From Dendrocalamus latiflorus (taxonomy: Eukaryota > Streptophyta > Magnoliopsida > Poales > Poaceae): a stretch of 64,000 nucleotides of DNA. The notes under the pieces are model-generated. The model was not told the origin of the DNA. It worked only from the letters and a program-made list of their open reading frames with translations, and made no database searches. Each line of letters begins with the position of its first letter. The first letter of the stretch is position 1. Both the position numbers and the translations under genes were made by a program. This document shows, piece by piece, positions 43,717 to 55,207 of this stretch. The stretch covers positions 24,555,675 to 24,619,674 of the forward strand of contig CM029650.1 in assembly GCA_017311315.1 (NCBI GenBank). The letters run 5' to 3'.

Positions 43717-43905
43717 TATCTTATTATGATGTATTTAAGATGAGCTCATATAATTAAATTAATTTGTATATATTAATTAATAATATTGCTTTTTTGTTCT
43801 TTTGAGGGAAACCTTTGCTTTATCAAGCAGACAATTTGATTCCCAAGTGGCCTGGGGAGCACTGCACCGGTCTCCTTAACATAAAGGACTAAGGACTCCA
43901 AGCAT
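43717..43905 (+). promoter_or_regulatory. Conserved BLE2-like promoter/leader block (copy C)
   Basis: It reads ttatcttatta ... taagatgagctcatataatt ... ttgttcttttgagggaaacc, then gattcccaagtggcctgggg and taacataaaggact. The same order occurs at 52822-52985 and, split by insertions, at 53640-57080 before exon 1 of copy E. The TATA box of copy E (ctttataaag) is here ctttatcaag, so it is damaged. Exon 1 that should follow is absent. Confidence 0.7.
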
Positions 43906-45927
43906 TGGCCTGTCCGCCGCCGCCTGACGCCACACTGTCCGCAGCCGGCTGACGCCAGCTGCCTCCCTACACGCTATTGCCCAAGAAGCCGCCGCCTCTC
44001 TGCTGGTATAGAAAGAGGTACAAGGAAACTAACACTCGGTTCTAATTTCTTTTTATTACATATTGTTTCTAAAAAATAAAAAAACCAATGTTGATCTAAC
44101 TGCCACGTTGTCCAGTGCCATCTGTTAGTATTCGTTGTCTTGGTTGCCGCGTCGTCTAGCGGCTTCACGTCAAAGACAAAACGGCGGCGGCGCGACCAGT
44201 TCTTCACGCGCGGACGAAGATGAAGCGCGGGAGAGGAGACGTCGGTCTTTCGCGCGGGGACGTGGGCAAGAAACGTGCGAAGCCTTTCGCGGGCGCGGGA
44301 GAGGAGGCGATCGCGCGGGATAGCGGGCGACGGCGGAGAAATTTCGCGATGGCAAGTCCACACCGCGCGCGGAAATATGCGCGTGCGAGGCCGGTGGATG
44401 GCAACTTGCCAAAGATAGCAAGTTGATTTAAGGAACTGTTGGAGGGGGATTTTTGTGGTTTTGCCAAATTTATAAGGATAGCAAGTTGATTTGAGAAGCT
44501 GTTGGAGATACTCTAAGCCTATAATATGCGGGACAAATCTCGTTATAACAGAGGATGGGCGGAACCTAGCTCGGTCTTGAAGTTCCGATGGGAAACAATT
44601 AAGGCCCGTGCGGACGGAAGAAAATTATGCAGAACCCCGGTCCTTCGCCATCGTGTAGGAACTTGAATCTGCACCGCACACCTGGCATAAAAACAAATCT
44701 CAAAGCAACCCCGAGTCATCTTCCCATCTCACCTGGTACTTTGCCCCTTCCCGCGGCCGCACAAGCTCGTCTTCTCATTCGACCTCCATTCTTCTCTTCC
44801 CTGCTCCCGGCCATCGACGACAGCAGTGATCACCAACGGGGTGCGGGTATGCATGACCAGTATTGCTGCTTCAAATCCTTTTTTCACAGCAATTTTCATG
44901 CTTCGGCCCTAGAAGCAAATCTGAACAATATGGTTTGCAAAAATATGAAATCGAATTTGATTCCCATCATGTGAAGAATCAAATCCATAGTAAGGAGATG
45001 ATGTTCACAATATGGTTTGGAATGCAAGAACTAAACAGGGGATTGGATTCCCTTCATGCGAAGTAACTGACTATGAGGTGATTTAATAACTGCCTCTTGT
45101 ATCCTATTCTAAATCCCAGAGCATTCATCGTTGGCAGTGATGAATCGAGGATTGGATTACATCCGGACTAAATTTCAATCAAATAACAATTAACATACTA
45201 GAAGTTTAGAACTCTATTATAATATAACAAAAATACATCATAAATACATCATTGATATGCAAATTTTGCTTAATGCTTAATACTTCAAGAGTTCAAGTCT
45301 TCAACAAAAATCACAGCTGGCAGGCGTCGGGAGCGCAAAGGGCGAGGGCGGCGGCCGGCGGACCGCAAGCGAGGGCGCCAACAGCCCGGGGGGCGTGGAT
45401 CGGGCCGGCTACAATCCCTCCTCTCTCGAGTGGCCTCTGATTTAGGGATTTCCTTAGAGTTTCTGTCTCAATTCTCACCGAGGCGTTCACTTGTTGGGCT
45501 GAGGCAAGCGCGCGCAGGTTGGGCTGCCGTCTGCTGCTGCTGGGCTACTGAGTTTTGAGGCCTTAGGCTGGACCGGCATGACAGATATATACTAGGCTAG
45601 TGTTAAAAAGGAGTACTATTAATAGAATTTTTAGGCCTCTGTTCATAACCTATCAGCCCGAGGGCTAGTTCCGCTCCTGATTGTTGGCAAGAATGCCAAA
45701 CCATTCTTAGGTGAAAGAATGCATTGCACGGTGCACTTGCCGGAGGCTGTTGCGACATGTGCTCATTCCGCGATGCACCCGTTCCGCGATCTGAAATCCT
45801 TGCACGCGAGCACCTCATCACACCGCCGATGCCGCCGCGGCACCTGCCTATGCTCGCGTCGAATAGGGGACAGCGTTGCTTTGAGGTATGTCTTAACATG
45901 TAGATAAGTAATAGGGGACTAAATTAT
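43906..45927. other. Insert replacing exon 1 and intron 1 of copy C; no gene supported
   Basis: GC-rich patches (43906-43990, 44130-44400, 45315-45440) alternate with AT-rich sequence. 44395-44515 repeats agcaagttgattt and ends ggagatactctaa, a phrase typical of grass MITE ends. 44640-44860 looks like a gene 5' leader (cataaaaaca, then C/T-rich sequence), but no protein could be recognised. Confidence 0.4.
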
Positions 45928-45935
45928 GCTAACAG

Positions 45936-46391
45936 TAGAGGTGGAAACGGATCGGATACGATCGAATACGAATACGAATCCATATTTTTAAAACGAATAC
46001 GAATATAGATTCGAATATTCTCAAATATGGATACAAATATTCTCGAATACGAATACGGATATTTTTGAATACGGATTTTCTCGAATACAAATATCGGATA
46101 AAGTAGATTCCTAGTGGTTTTGCCGATTTTTCACCGTTTACCGGTTTTTAAATCGCCTAAATTCAAATTTTGAATCACAAAATTCGTACGGATTTTTCAT
46201 GTGTTCTAGAAACGGATCGAATAGTCTCGAATACGAATATTTTCGAATACGAATATTCTCAAATACGGATACAAATATTCTCGAATACGAATACAAACAT
46301 TTTCGAATACGGATTTTGTTTACCACATTCGTGATTTTTCAGATACAAATATCGGATAAAACGAATTATCTGTTACCGTTTTCCACCCCTA
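45936..46391. mobile_element. hAT-type MITE, 456 bp
   Basis: Termini tagaggtggaaacgg and ccgttttccacccccta-like (actual ccgttttccacccct then a) are inverted repeats, flanked by a perfect 8-bp duplication gctaacag (45928-45935 and 46392-46399). The interior repeats tcgaatacgaatac and ttctcaaatacgg. It has no coding capacity. An 8-bp duplication is diagnostic for hAT. Confidence 0.93.
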
Positions 46392-46399
46392 GCTAACAG

Positions 46400-46699
46400 A
46401 CCTAATAGGTCTTCATGGGCCATTCTAGGTAAGCATCAACACAATTAAGTATCTCACAACAACACTGAGTGACATTATTATAGAATAACATTGGAGTAAT
46501 TGGCACTTTGTCCATTACGATGAATTGAGTGTCATTTCCTTGAGTGCCACCTGTATGAGCAGGGAATGCGATAACCGGTAATACCAGTCGATACCAGTAG
46601 CGCTATAGCTATCAGTATTGATATGTTATTTTTACCCTTTTTTTATTGATTTAGCTAGTATCCACTCATATATGTTGTTTGGTGTTAGAAATTTCAAGG
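46400..46699. other. Short spacer before copy C exon 2
   Basis: AT-rich, no gene. The last part could be diverged intron 1. Confidence 0.4.
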
Positions 46700-49370
46700 A
46701 AACTAAAAACATTACTAGAAGATCGAAAGGAAATTTTCGAGCTGATTATGCAAGGGCTGCACTGAAAACCGGACTTGGATTAGGAAAGGCAGTTGGATTA
46801 GGATTAGGAAAGGACTGAGATTCTGTGCATTTATAGTAGTAGTAGTCTTGCAGCTTTTAATATACGGTGCATGGGTCATCTATGGGCTTGGGCCGAGACT
46901 CTGCATTGGGTTTTCAGCACTGCGTCCAAGGGAACATGATTATGGCGATGCCGATGGAGTCGCCGCAAACAAAGCAAAACTCAGGTCCGCACTGCTCATC
47001 TTCTACTCCCTGGCTCTGCTCCAAACCTTGTGCTTTTCCGGCTGGGTAATACTTCAGGCCATCCTGAGGGTCAGTCATCTGCACACAGTTACAAGTCAAT
47101 GCGGGTTTGGAAAGTGGGGTCCAGGAGTAGTTTGGGGCTACCTTCAAGAAACCAACGTGAAATGTGCGGGTGATCTAAGGTTGCCCAGTGACTGGAACTT
47201 GGTGACATATTCCGTGGGATTGCTGGAGACTGCGTCGCCGGACGACCAGCTCGCCGCAGCAAGGGTGCTAGACGCGCTCGGCAGGAAGGGGGTATCGGTA
47301 AGACTTGAGCTACAGTCGTCCAGGTGCTCCACTCAGAACCTGATCGGGATGCTGGGGTGGAGGAAGCCCAGATAGCAGGGAGATCAGAGAGCGTGTCGCG
47401 AGGATCATAGCAGATGTCTCCGGCGAGCTACATATAGCTCAGTTCCCTGGAGCACTGCAATTCATATCCTCTCTGCTCGACGCATCTCAGCAAGAACACG
47501 ATCAAGATGCACTTGCTTTGTCGCTAGAAGATTCAGAGTCATCTGAAACTTGTGAGCAAGATGGCCGCGATCAAGGGGAAACCCTCAAATATGATCTGCC
47601 TTGGATACGACAAGATTGTAAGAATCGTCTGCTAGGAGTGGACGACAGTTTTGTGTCAAAAGGGCCTAAAGAGCTGATTTCTCAAGGCGTGCTCATTCTC
47701 GAGAGGCTCACGGCTCACCCAAGACCAAGACAACTGCAGAGAGATATGCAGAAACCAAGGGCTACTCTCACAGATCACAGCTCCAATTACGTCCAAAACT
47801 TTCCTTGACACCGAGTATGACAATACCTGGGTTGACATACTAAGCACATCACAGAGCATAGTAAGCCGGCTTGTCAGCACTCCCGGAGAGGCCTGTCAAA
47901 GCTTGCGCCGTGAAATTGAATGCAGTAAGGAAGCAGCCCAAAACATGCTGGGGATTTTGGAAAGCGAAAATAATGGTTACCTTCCACTACAGGAACAGGC
48001 CATAGAGATTCTTGCAGAAGTAGCTTTGGATATGCCTACAATCACAAAGAGATTTATTAGGAAGCTAAGAAGCATCTTTCTTGACGATGCGAACAACAGC
48101 AGTAACATGGCGGAAAAGGAGAAAGAGAAAGCTAATAGAAAGAGAAAAAAAGCAGGCGAAGCACTGGCAAAATTGCTCTGTGTTCAGGGTGCAAGCATTT
48201 CCAAGGCTATCCTGGAGATGTTCTGGGAAAATGGTATGGTCGCCGTTGAACAAGATCCCACGGACAGCTTGGAAGCGACTAGATATGGTAATGTTGTTCA
48301 TCAACTCACTGATATACTTGTTAAAAACAAGACATGTCAAATAAGCGCGGCAGAAATCTTGGAGTGCTTATGTTCTCATTTTACGAAGTACCGCGAGCTT
48401 CCCAAGCAAGATGTGATCATTCTGTTGACTCAGGTACCTCTAGCCTTCTTTGTAGTTTTATTAGCAACACCTGTTTATCTTATTTCACGAGTATAGAAAT
48501 ATTTTTCCCTCACTATTCAAGCATATATATTGTTTTCATGCCCAAACAAGCGTGGTTAGAAATTTAACAACTTTACATGAAATTAGTTGTTTGCACCAGA
48601 TATTTGATATTTCACCTTTAGGGAGGCCTCGCTCATTTTAGCTTCGGGCTTCTGACTTATGTTTTACTATTTATAAATTTCGTCTTTTTTGAACTTTTGG
48701 CATTTTTGAGTTTTTTTGCCGGTTCTTTTTTTCCCGTATTCGTTCACGTTGTCCGTAATGAGCTAACATATTTTTTATATTTTTAGATTTTTTTTAAATT
48801 TAATTACGCTAAATAACTCACCTTCAGCTAGAGTAAAATTCCAGCCGCTACAGTGTAATTTCAACCAGAAGCCACAACTTTTCAGCCCAACCGAGCGAGA
48901 CCTAAGATTATAGGGATAACACTACCGACAGATCATTTTGGTGGCATCATTATATGAGTCAGGAGATTATTAGAAAATTGTAGATATTGTTGTTCCTTTG
49001 ACCAAAAATATGTTCATACTGTTGTAGGTTCTCGGTCAAGTACTATCTATTACAACAAAAGCAAATGCAGATGCAGGCACAGGGACAGGGGCGAGCAATA
49101 ATTCTGCTGTAAAAAGCGACGTAGAAAGCCAACCTCCTAGAGATGCTGGCAGAAGCAACTCTTCCAGTAAGCAAAATGATAAGCAGTCCGAGGAAAGGAA
49201 ATTGCTAGCAGCCCTGCTATACCTTACAACGGTGATATGCGATAAATTGATCGACGCACATGACTGTGCTCATGCTGCCGCTGTAAATGAAGCATTGGTT
49301 AAGACACTCAGGGAGATGATAGACAACAACAATGACACAACGGTTGTCTGTCTCAGAATACTGAAGCCAT
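46700..49370 (+). pseudogene. BLE2-like copy C, frameshifted and 3'-truncated
   Basis: Exon 2 similarity starts at about 46735 (gattatgcaagggctgcact) and runs to the donor at 48433 (cag then gtacctc); exon 3 runs 49028-49370. Lesions: an early stop (ggaaaggactga, 46818), a 1-bp insertion plus tag near 47360-47375 in the GWRSPDG block, and an 8-bp duplication-like insert (cacggctcac) near 47708. The last 510 bp or so of exon 3 are replaced by an inserted TIR element and unrelated sequence. Membrane segments and most ARM-like sequence are still readable. Exon 1 is missing. Confidence 0.9.
48624..48903 (+). mobile_element. MITE of the ggcctcgctcatt family in intron 2 of copy C
   Basis: It starts ggcctcgctcattttagctt and ends cagcccaaccgagcgagacc. 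Copies A and B lack it at this point (cacctttagagactaagatt), so it inserted after the paralogues split. Same family as 20305-20594 and 52321-52583. Confidence 0.85.
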
Positions 49371-49463
49371 GATGATATATATGGGTCTTGTACCCCTTTG
49401 TGAGATGGAGTAACGAGAGAGGGAGGAAGTGATCGAGGAGAAGCAATAAAGAAAACGGTTTTG

Positions 49464-49724
49464 CTATTGTACAGGCGGCTGAAATTTTTTTATGTTTCAG
49501 TCATCTGAAATTGCACTCTCAATGAACTAAAATTGCAGCCCCCCTCCAAAAAAACAGTTACAACTTTAGGTGATTCAGAGTGCAACTTCAGGTGACCTGA
49601 AATTGCACTCTCAATCAACTAAAATTGCAGCCCCCCTCCAAAAAAACATGTGCAACTTCAGGTGATTCAAAGTGCAACTTTAAGCGACTGAAAGATAAAA
49701 AAATTTCGGTTGTCTGTGCAATAG
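49464..49724. mobile_element. TIR-bounded 261-bp element with tandem 92-bp core
   Basis: 39-bp imperfect terminal inverted repeats (ctattgtacaggcggctgaa ... at 49464; its complement ending ctgtgcaatag at 49724) enclose two tandem 92-bp units (49505-49596 and 49597-49688) that begin ctgaaattgcactctcaat. No coding capacity. It lies just beyond the breakpoint that removed the end of copy C exon 3. Confidence 0.75.
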
Positions 49725-50037
49725 TCTAGGGAGCGGTTGGTGCCCTAGAAATTCTTCGCGTGTCTTTTGCATGCAGGCGTTCCAGGTGAAGCACTGTTCC
49801 ATCACGTGAACTTCGTGTTGTGCAGCAGGTGCATCATGCCATCACGCCAGGGAGGACCGAGCACACGTGATCAAGCGTCACATCAGCGGGACCCACAAGA
49901 ACTGCACATCACGTCAGGAGCAACTGCCTCCGACGGAAGTCGCGTTGCGGCCTTGCGGGTGGAATCGGCGGAGTGCCGTGCGCAGTTGAGCGACGTGATA
50001 CGATAGCAAAGAATTAGAAAAAATTTATCAGTAATCC
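49725..50037. other. Unassigned sequence behind copy C
   Basis: Moderately GC-rich (gcgggacccacaagaactgc, cgttgcggccttgcgggtgg); a 79-codon open frame has no recognisable domain. This stretch has no counterpart behind copy A. Confidence 0.4.
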
Positions 50038-50445
50038 AGAGAAAAAGAAAACGATTTACACTGTTTATTTTAACGGAATTAGATTATAACGGTACAGATT
50101 AATTATATATATATATTAAATTATACAACAAATATAATCATATTTTCAATTATAGATATTAGAGTTATATATCAAAAGATATCTAACGGCGCAATTGTAC
50201 AGAAAATTCTATTAGTTTTACACATTGCTATAGAGAAATCGTGGATTACAGATGCGCTCATTTTTTCTTTGAAATGGTGGCTGGTCAGCCTATTTATTTT
50301 AGAGAATAATAGAGATGAAGACATACAACAACCATCCTAGATGCTAGATGGACTCACCGGGTGGGGGAAAGCACCAAATCACACCACCACCTACACACAA
50401 GCACCTGATACTCACCAATAGCAACTAGCTACTCAACTAAGGCCT
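50038..50445 (+). repeat. 3' flank of copy C, homologous to flank of copy A
   Basis: It matches 20670-21125 with scattered differences (for example gatggactcaccgggtgg at 50347 and 21022). It ends at actcaactaaggcctcgctc, where a truncated start of the ggcctcgctcatt MITE family is joined (50443-50510). Confidence 0.75.
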
Positions 50446-50499
50446 CGCTCATTTCGGCTTCAGCTTCTGGCTTATTTTTCACTATTCATAAATTTCGTG

Positions 50500-51152
50500 C
50501 TACCCTCGTGCAGATCTTCACGGCAGCAACGGCTCGGAGATACCGCTCCCCTTCTTCACGGTGCACGTCGGGAAGAAGAGTCGATGAGGATCAGACGGTG
50601 CAACACAACAGCACAAAGTTCGCAGGAAGAAGAGAATGGAGGCAATGAAATTCTTGGCCATATACTCTAGATGTCTCCATACATACATACATACATACAT
50701 ACATACATACATACATACATACATACATACATACATACATACATACATACATACATACATAGTCTCGTTATTTTTACTATATATATATAGATAAACTGAT
50801 AACTAATATGATTAAACAGTCATTTACCCACTGGTAACTGCCTGCCATCAAACCCAATAAAGCTCCAAATTCAAACATTTGAATCTCATTCAAACACACA
50901 GAGAGTGTGATGCACGGTTCAGCAAGTCACGCGATTTTCACGCGAAAACACACGAATACGCGCACGCGCATACGTGCCTGTGTAACTAGCCAAATCCCTC
51001 ATGCCATCCCCATCTATAATTCAAGGAGTGGCATGGACTCCAACTTATATATTGGTCTCCCTCACCTTCATTTAGTAATATGGTACTAAACCGTGCACAC
51101 TTTGAAATTAAGAAAATAAGCCTCACTCATTTGGACGTATTTCTAACACATC
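50500..51152 (-). repeat. Inverted copy of the 25364-31170 low-copy segment
   Basis: The minus strand from 51152 reads tgttagaaatacg ... tgtgcacggtttagtaccat ... aagttggagtccatgcc and continues to the TATA/leader region at 50640-50500. It carries the empty site for the 4.86-kb solo LTR. In place of the TATA region it has a catacatac microsatellite (50679-50761). Confidence 0.8.
50679..50761. repeat. (catac/acat)n microsatellite
   Basis: About 83 bp of uninterrupted 4-bp repeat. It lies next to a tatatatata run at 50780 that corresponds to the TATA region of the plus-strand homologue. Confidence 0.95.
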
Positions 51153-51784
51153 TAAGGGCTAAATTTGGAAATAAAAATGGCTTTTCTTTTTTCCTAGTAT
51201 TCCTTTACATTGTCTAGAATATTTTGGACCTCACTCATTTGGACCTATTTTGCTTTTTTGGTTTTTTGGCTTTTCTTTTTTTCCAGTATTCTTTTGCATT
51301 GTCTATAACGATATAACGGTTTTTTATTTTTTCCCTTCAAATTTTTTTCTATTTTTTCTCAAAAAAAGCTAACAAATACTATAGTGCAATTTCAACCAGA
51401 AGTCGAAGCCGTGAACCATTTGAAGTGCCTGGTAGCTTTTGCCTTTTTAGTTGATTGCGAGAGATAAACTAAAACACAGGAGTGTTATTCCTTTTAGTTT
51501 TTACCCACCCCTTGGCGAGTCTGACAGCAATAGCAAGTGCCGAGTACATCCGAATCGATTTTGACGTGGGGTCTGTTTATTCAAGTATATTATTCTATCT
51601 TAAATAACATTAATTCAAAACACTTACACATTCAAATTTTTTTATCTAAAATTGAGGTATCCAAATGTAAGTTAATTTGGCATCAAAACTAGATGAACTA
51701 AAGTTTATATTTTTCAGAACTTCAACTTTACAATTTTTGAATAATAATTAAAACTCAGAATTTTTTTTTGGTTAGGCTAAAATA
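51153..51784. other. Decayed MITE-like sequence and AT-rich spacer
   Basis: 51231-51410 (gacctcactcatttggacct ... tttttccagtattc ... gtgcaatttcaaccagaagtcgaagcc) is a diverged member of the ggcctcgctcatt family; 51118-51150 may be another start. The rest is AT-rich without a gene. Confidence 0.4.
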
Positions 51785-52818
<1,034 letters not shown>

Positions 52819-52821
52819 CAC

Positions 52822-52985
52822 ACTTTATCTTATTATTAAGTATTTAAGATGAGCTCATATAATTGAATTAATTTTTATATATTAAATAATAATATTGCTT
52901 TTTTGTTCTTTTGAGGGAAACCTTTGCTTTTTAAAGCTGACAATTTGATTCCCAACTAGCCCTGGGAGCACCGCTCTTTGAAAGA
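52822..52985 (+). promoter_or_regulatory. Orphan BLE2-like promoter/leader block
   Basis: ctttatcttattatt ... taagatgagctcatataatt ... gagggaaacctttgct, then gacaatttgattcccaacta and ctgggagcacc; the same order as at 43717-43905. The TATA position reads ctttttaaag. It has no exon behind it: a CACTA end remnant follows directly. Confidence 0.65.
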
Positions 52986-52989
52986 TTGC

Positions 52990-53117
52990 TTCACAGGCGG
53001 TTTGAAATCTATCTGTGATGATCTCATATTATTACTGACCCATAAATTCAGACAGCTCATGAAACTGTCTATGATAACGTTTTTGAACCGTCTGTGATAA
53101 CTCATTCTGCAGTAGTG
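52990..53117 (+). mobile_element. CACTA terminus remnant
   Basis: It ends cattctgcagtagtg, the complement of a CACTAC-type terminus, and contains ccgtctgtgata and gaaccgtctgtgataactc subterminal repeats. On the minus strand it parallels the first ~130 bp of the CACTA element at 58716. No left end or coding part remains. Confidence 0.7.
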
Positions 53118-53179
53118 GTAATTGTCGTGCATCCTTAAAAGGACCTGATGATGTCCAAGTTCACCAATCGAATTCTCTA

Positions 53180-53625
53180 TTCCTCTCCCACATCTTCTTT
53201 CTTATTTAATAAGTTGTGTTGGAGTGTTAAGTCGCCGAACTTCATCAGCCTTTCTACTTAGTGTGCATTGGGAAGGAATGAGAACTTGATCCCTAGACTA
53301 TAGTTACAAAGGACACCTGCATGGGGTAGAAATAAGATTTCTGGGCACTGCATATCTGTGCGACCACTCGCTTCTCTACTTCATCTGTTCTGCACTATAT
53401 CAAGTCTATGCTGCTTCCTATTCTTCATCAAGCCAAACTGTAAATCGTTCATATGACCGATCAACTCTGTTATATAATATTTTTGAGCATAGTTCGAAGT
53501 GCAATTTGTTGCCTGTGTTAGTATTAATTTATGCATTACTAGTTATTTGTGATATTTGTCTCTTAGTAAAATATGAAATTAAAATATTGTGTATATTTCC
53601 AATAAAGCATGCTCTAGATGAGATT
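53180..53625 (+). repeat. Third copy of the low-copy leader segment
   Basis: It matches 30800-31170 in the same orientation: agatttctgggcactgcata, gcgaccactcgcttct, ttcttcatcaagccaaactg, then gtaaatcgttca at the splice-donor-like site. The promoter part is absent. Confidence 0.7.
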
Positions 53626-53639
53626 TATATAGAGTAATA

Positions 53640-53719
53640 TACATACTTTATCTTATTGTTAAATATTAAAGATGAGCTCACATAATTAAATTAATTTTTA
53701 TATATTAAATAAGAAGATT
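53640..53719 (+). promoter_or_regulatory. Upstream half of the copy E promoter block
   Basis: ctttatcttattgttaaata, gatgagctcacataattaaa: the start of the conserved BLE2-like upstream block. It is separated from its continuation (55167-55207, then 56981 onward) by a hAT element and a retroposon. Confidence 0.65.
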
Positions 53720-55166
53720 AAGGGGTGCAAATGGAGCAGATATTTCCCGACCGTCTGTCCGTCCATTTTAATTCGGATACAATTTGGAACAAATTTTTGG
53801 ATATCCGAAAGTTTTGTCGGATATGGAAACGGAGTCAGATATTTTTTGTCGGACATGAAAACAGATTCGAAAAAGCATTATCCGACGGATACGAAACTAT
53901 TCGGGTATTTTTTGGATAGTTATCGGATAGTTACTGGATACGGAAACAGAGTCAGATACCTGGCCTCTGCTGGGCAGGTGGGATCTCCGCCTCTTGTTGA
54001 AATGTAGCATCATTTATTTATTTAAGATTGGTTGTTTCGGTGGCTATTGCAACGTTGGTAGGCTGTACACTCGTATTAGATCTTAGTTTGGGTTAGTGCC
54101 TTAGTGGTGTTCGATTAGTATACTGGTAGTATTGACTGACGAGTGATTTTTTTTTGTTGGACTTATGAGATCAAAATCAAATGCATCAAAAGTTGTTTTT
54201 CCATGCTATTGACCGATGAGTTGTTTCTGGTTTGGATCCTATCAAGAAAATCACTCTCAGCATCTCATGGAGTGCCAGGTTTCAATTTGTTGTGTAGTTG
54301 ATTAACGTAGAATTGTTTGTTGTTATTTTGCTAGCGTGCTTAATTTTCTAGGTAAATTTTGCCTTATCATGTGTTCTGTCACATCTATTGCTTTCTGATT
54401 GAAAATCTATGTGAAGCATAAGATTAAGAAATAAAATACTTGTTTAGTAAAGGCCAGTGACAACACCCTTTACACTCTACGCTTGTTCAGTAAGAAATAG
54501 AATGGTTTCTGTTTAAAAATCTATGTTAAGCAATAAGCATACGGTTATTACTGGGATTGTGACTTGCACTAGAGACGTTGAGCTTACTAAGAAGAAGCAT
54601 AAGAAGTATATCTCGAAGGTTTAGGACTACTATATTAAATACACAGTGACTGTTGAGACAAAAAATGGTGAAAAGGAGAAACAACTTTGGGCGCAGTGAA
54701 ATAAATGTCTTCACAAAGCTCGATGCGAGACCTTAAGAGGCACGAAGGCCTTGTGGAATAATTTGTTAAATGTAATGAAGTTAAATAAACTAGTGATGTA
54801 CTTGACTACTTAGTTGTGGGCAACTTGTACTTTTGAACCATGTGACATGTAGCTAGTTAGCCACCATTTGTTTAACTAGCCTCTACCATTTACTTGCTAC
54901 TTTGTTAGCTACAATTTACTAGTTGCTTAACCTGTCCTTGTCACCATGTGAAATATGCTTTCGCTCATTATCCGATTAAATATTTGTGACTGACACTAAT
55001 CGTATTCGGAACGGCATGTATTCGCTCCGTATTCGTGACCGAGAATATCCGCATTCGTATTCATATTCGGTACTATCCGTGTTAAACTCTGACTCCGACA
55101 AAAAATATGAAAAAGGATATGAGATAAGCAATATCTATCTATATCCGCTCCGTTTGCACCTCTAAT
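53720..55166 (+). mobile_element. hAT element, about 1.45 kb, with decayed transposase piece
   Basis: The termini aggggtgcaaatggagcaga and gctccgtttgcacctct are inverted repeats; subterminal cggatac/gtatccg words are abundant, as in the MITE at 45936. The flanks rejoin to the block seen uninterrupted at 52880-52905, confirming an insertion. The target duplication is degraded (aataag words on both sides). Length is far below a full hAT element. Confidence 0.75.
54590..54775 (+). pseudogene. BED zinc-finger remnant of hAT transposase
   Basis: A plus-strand reading gives KYISKV*DYYIKYTV ... W-A-Q-*-N-K-C-L-H-K-A-R-C ... GTKALWNN. With stops at an expected Trp and at an expected Cys, this follows the BED-finger pattern at the N-terminus of plant hAT transposases. 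No catalytic or dimerisation domain is found downstream. Confidence 0.5.
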
Positions 55167-55207
55167 AAGGTTGCTTTTTTTTTGTTCTTTTAAGGGAAAC
55201 CTTTGCT

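Noticed and set aside
50518..50760. Met-Tyr-Val-Cys repeat protein
   Set aside because: Translation of the (catac)n microsatellite.
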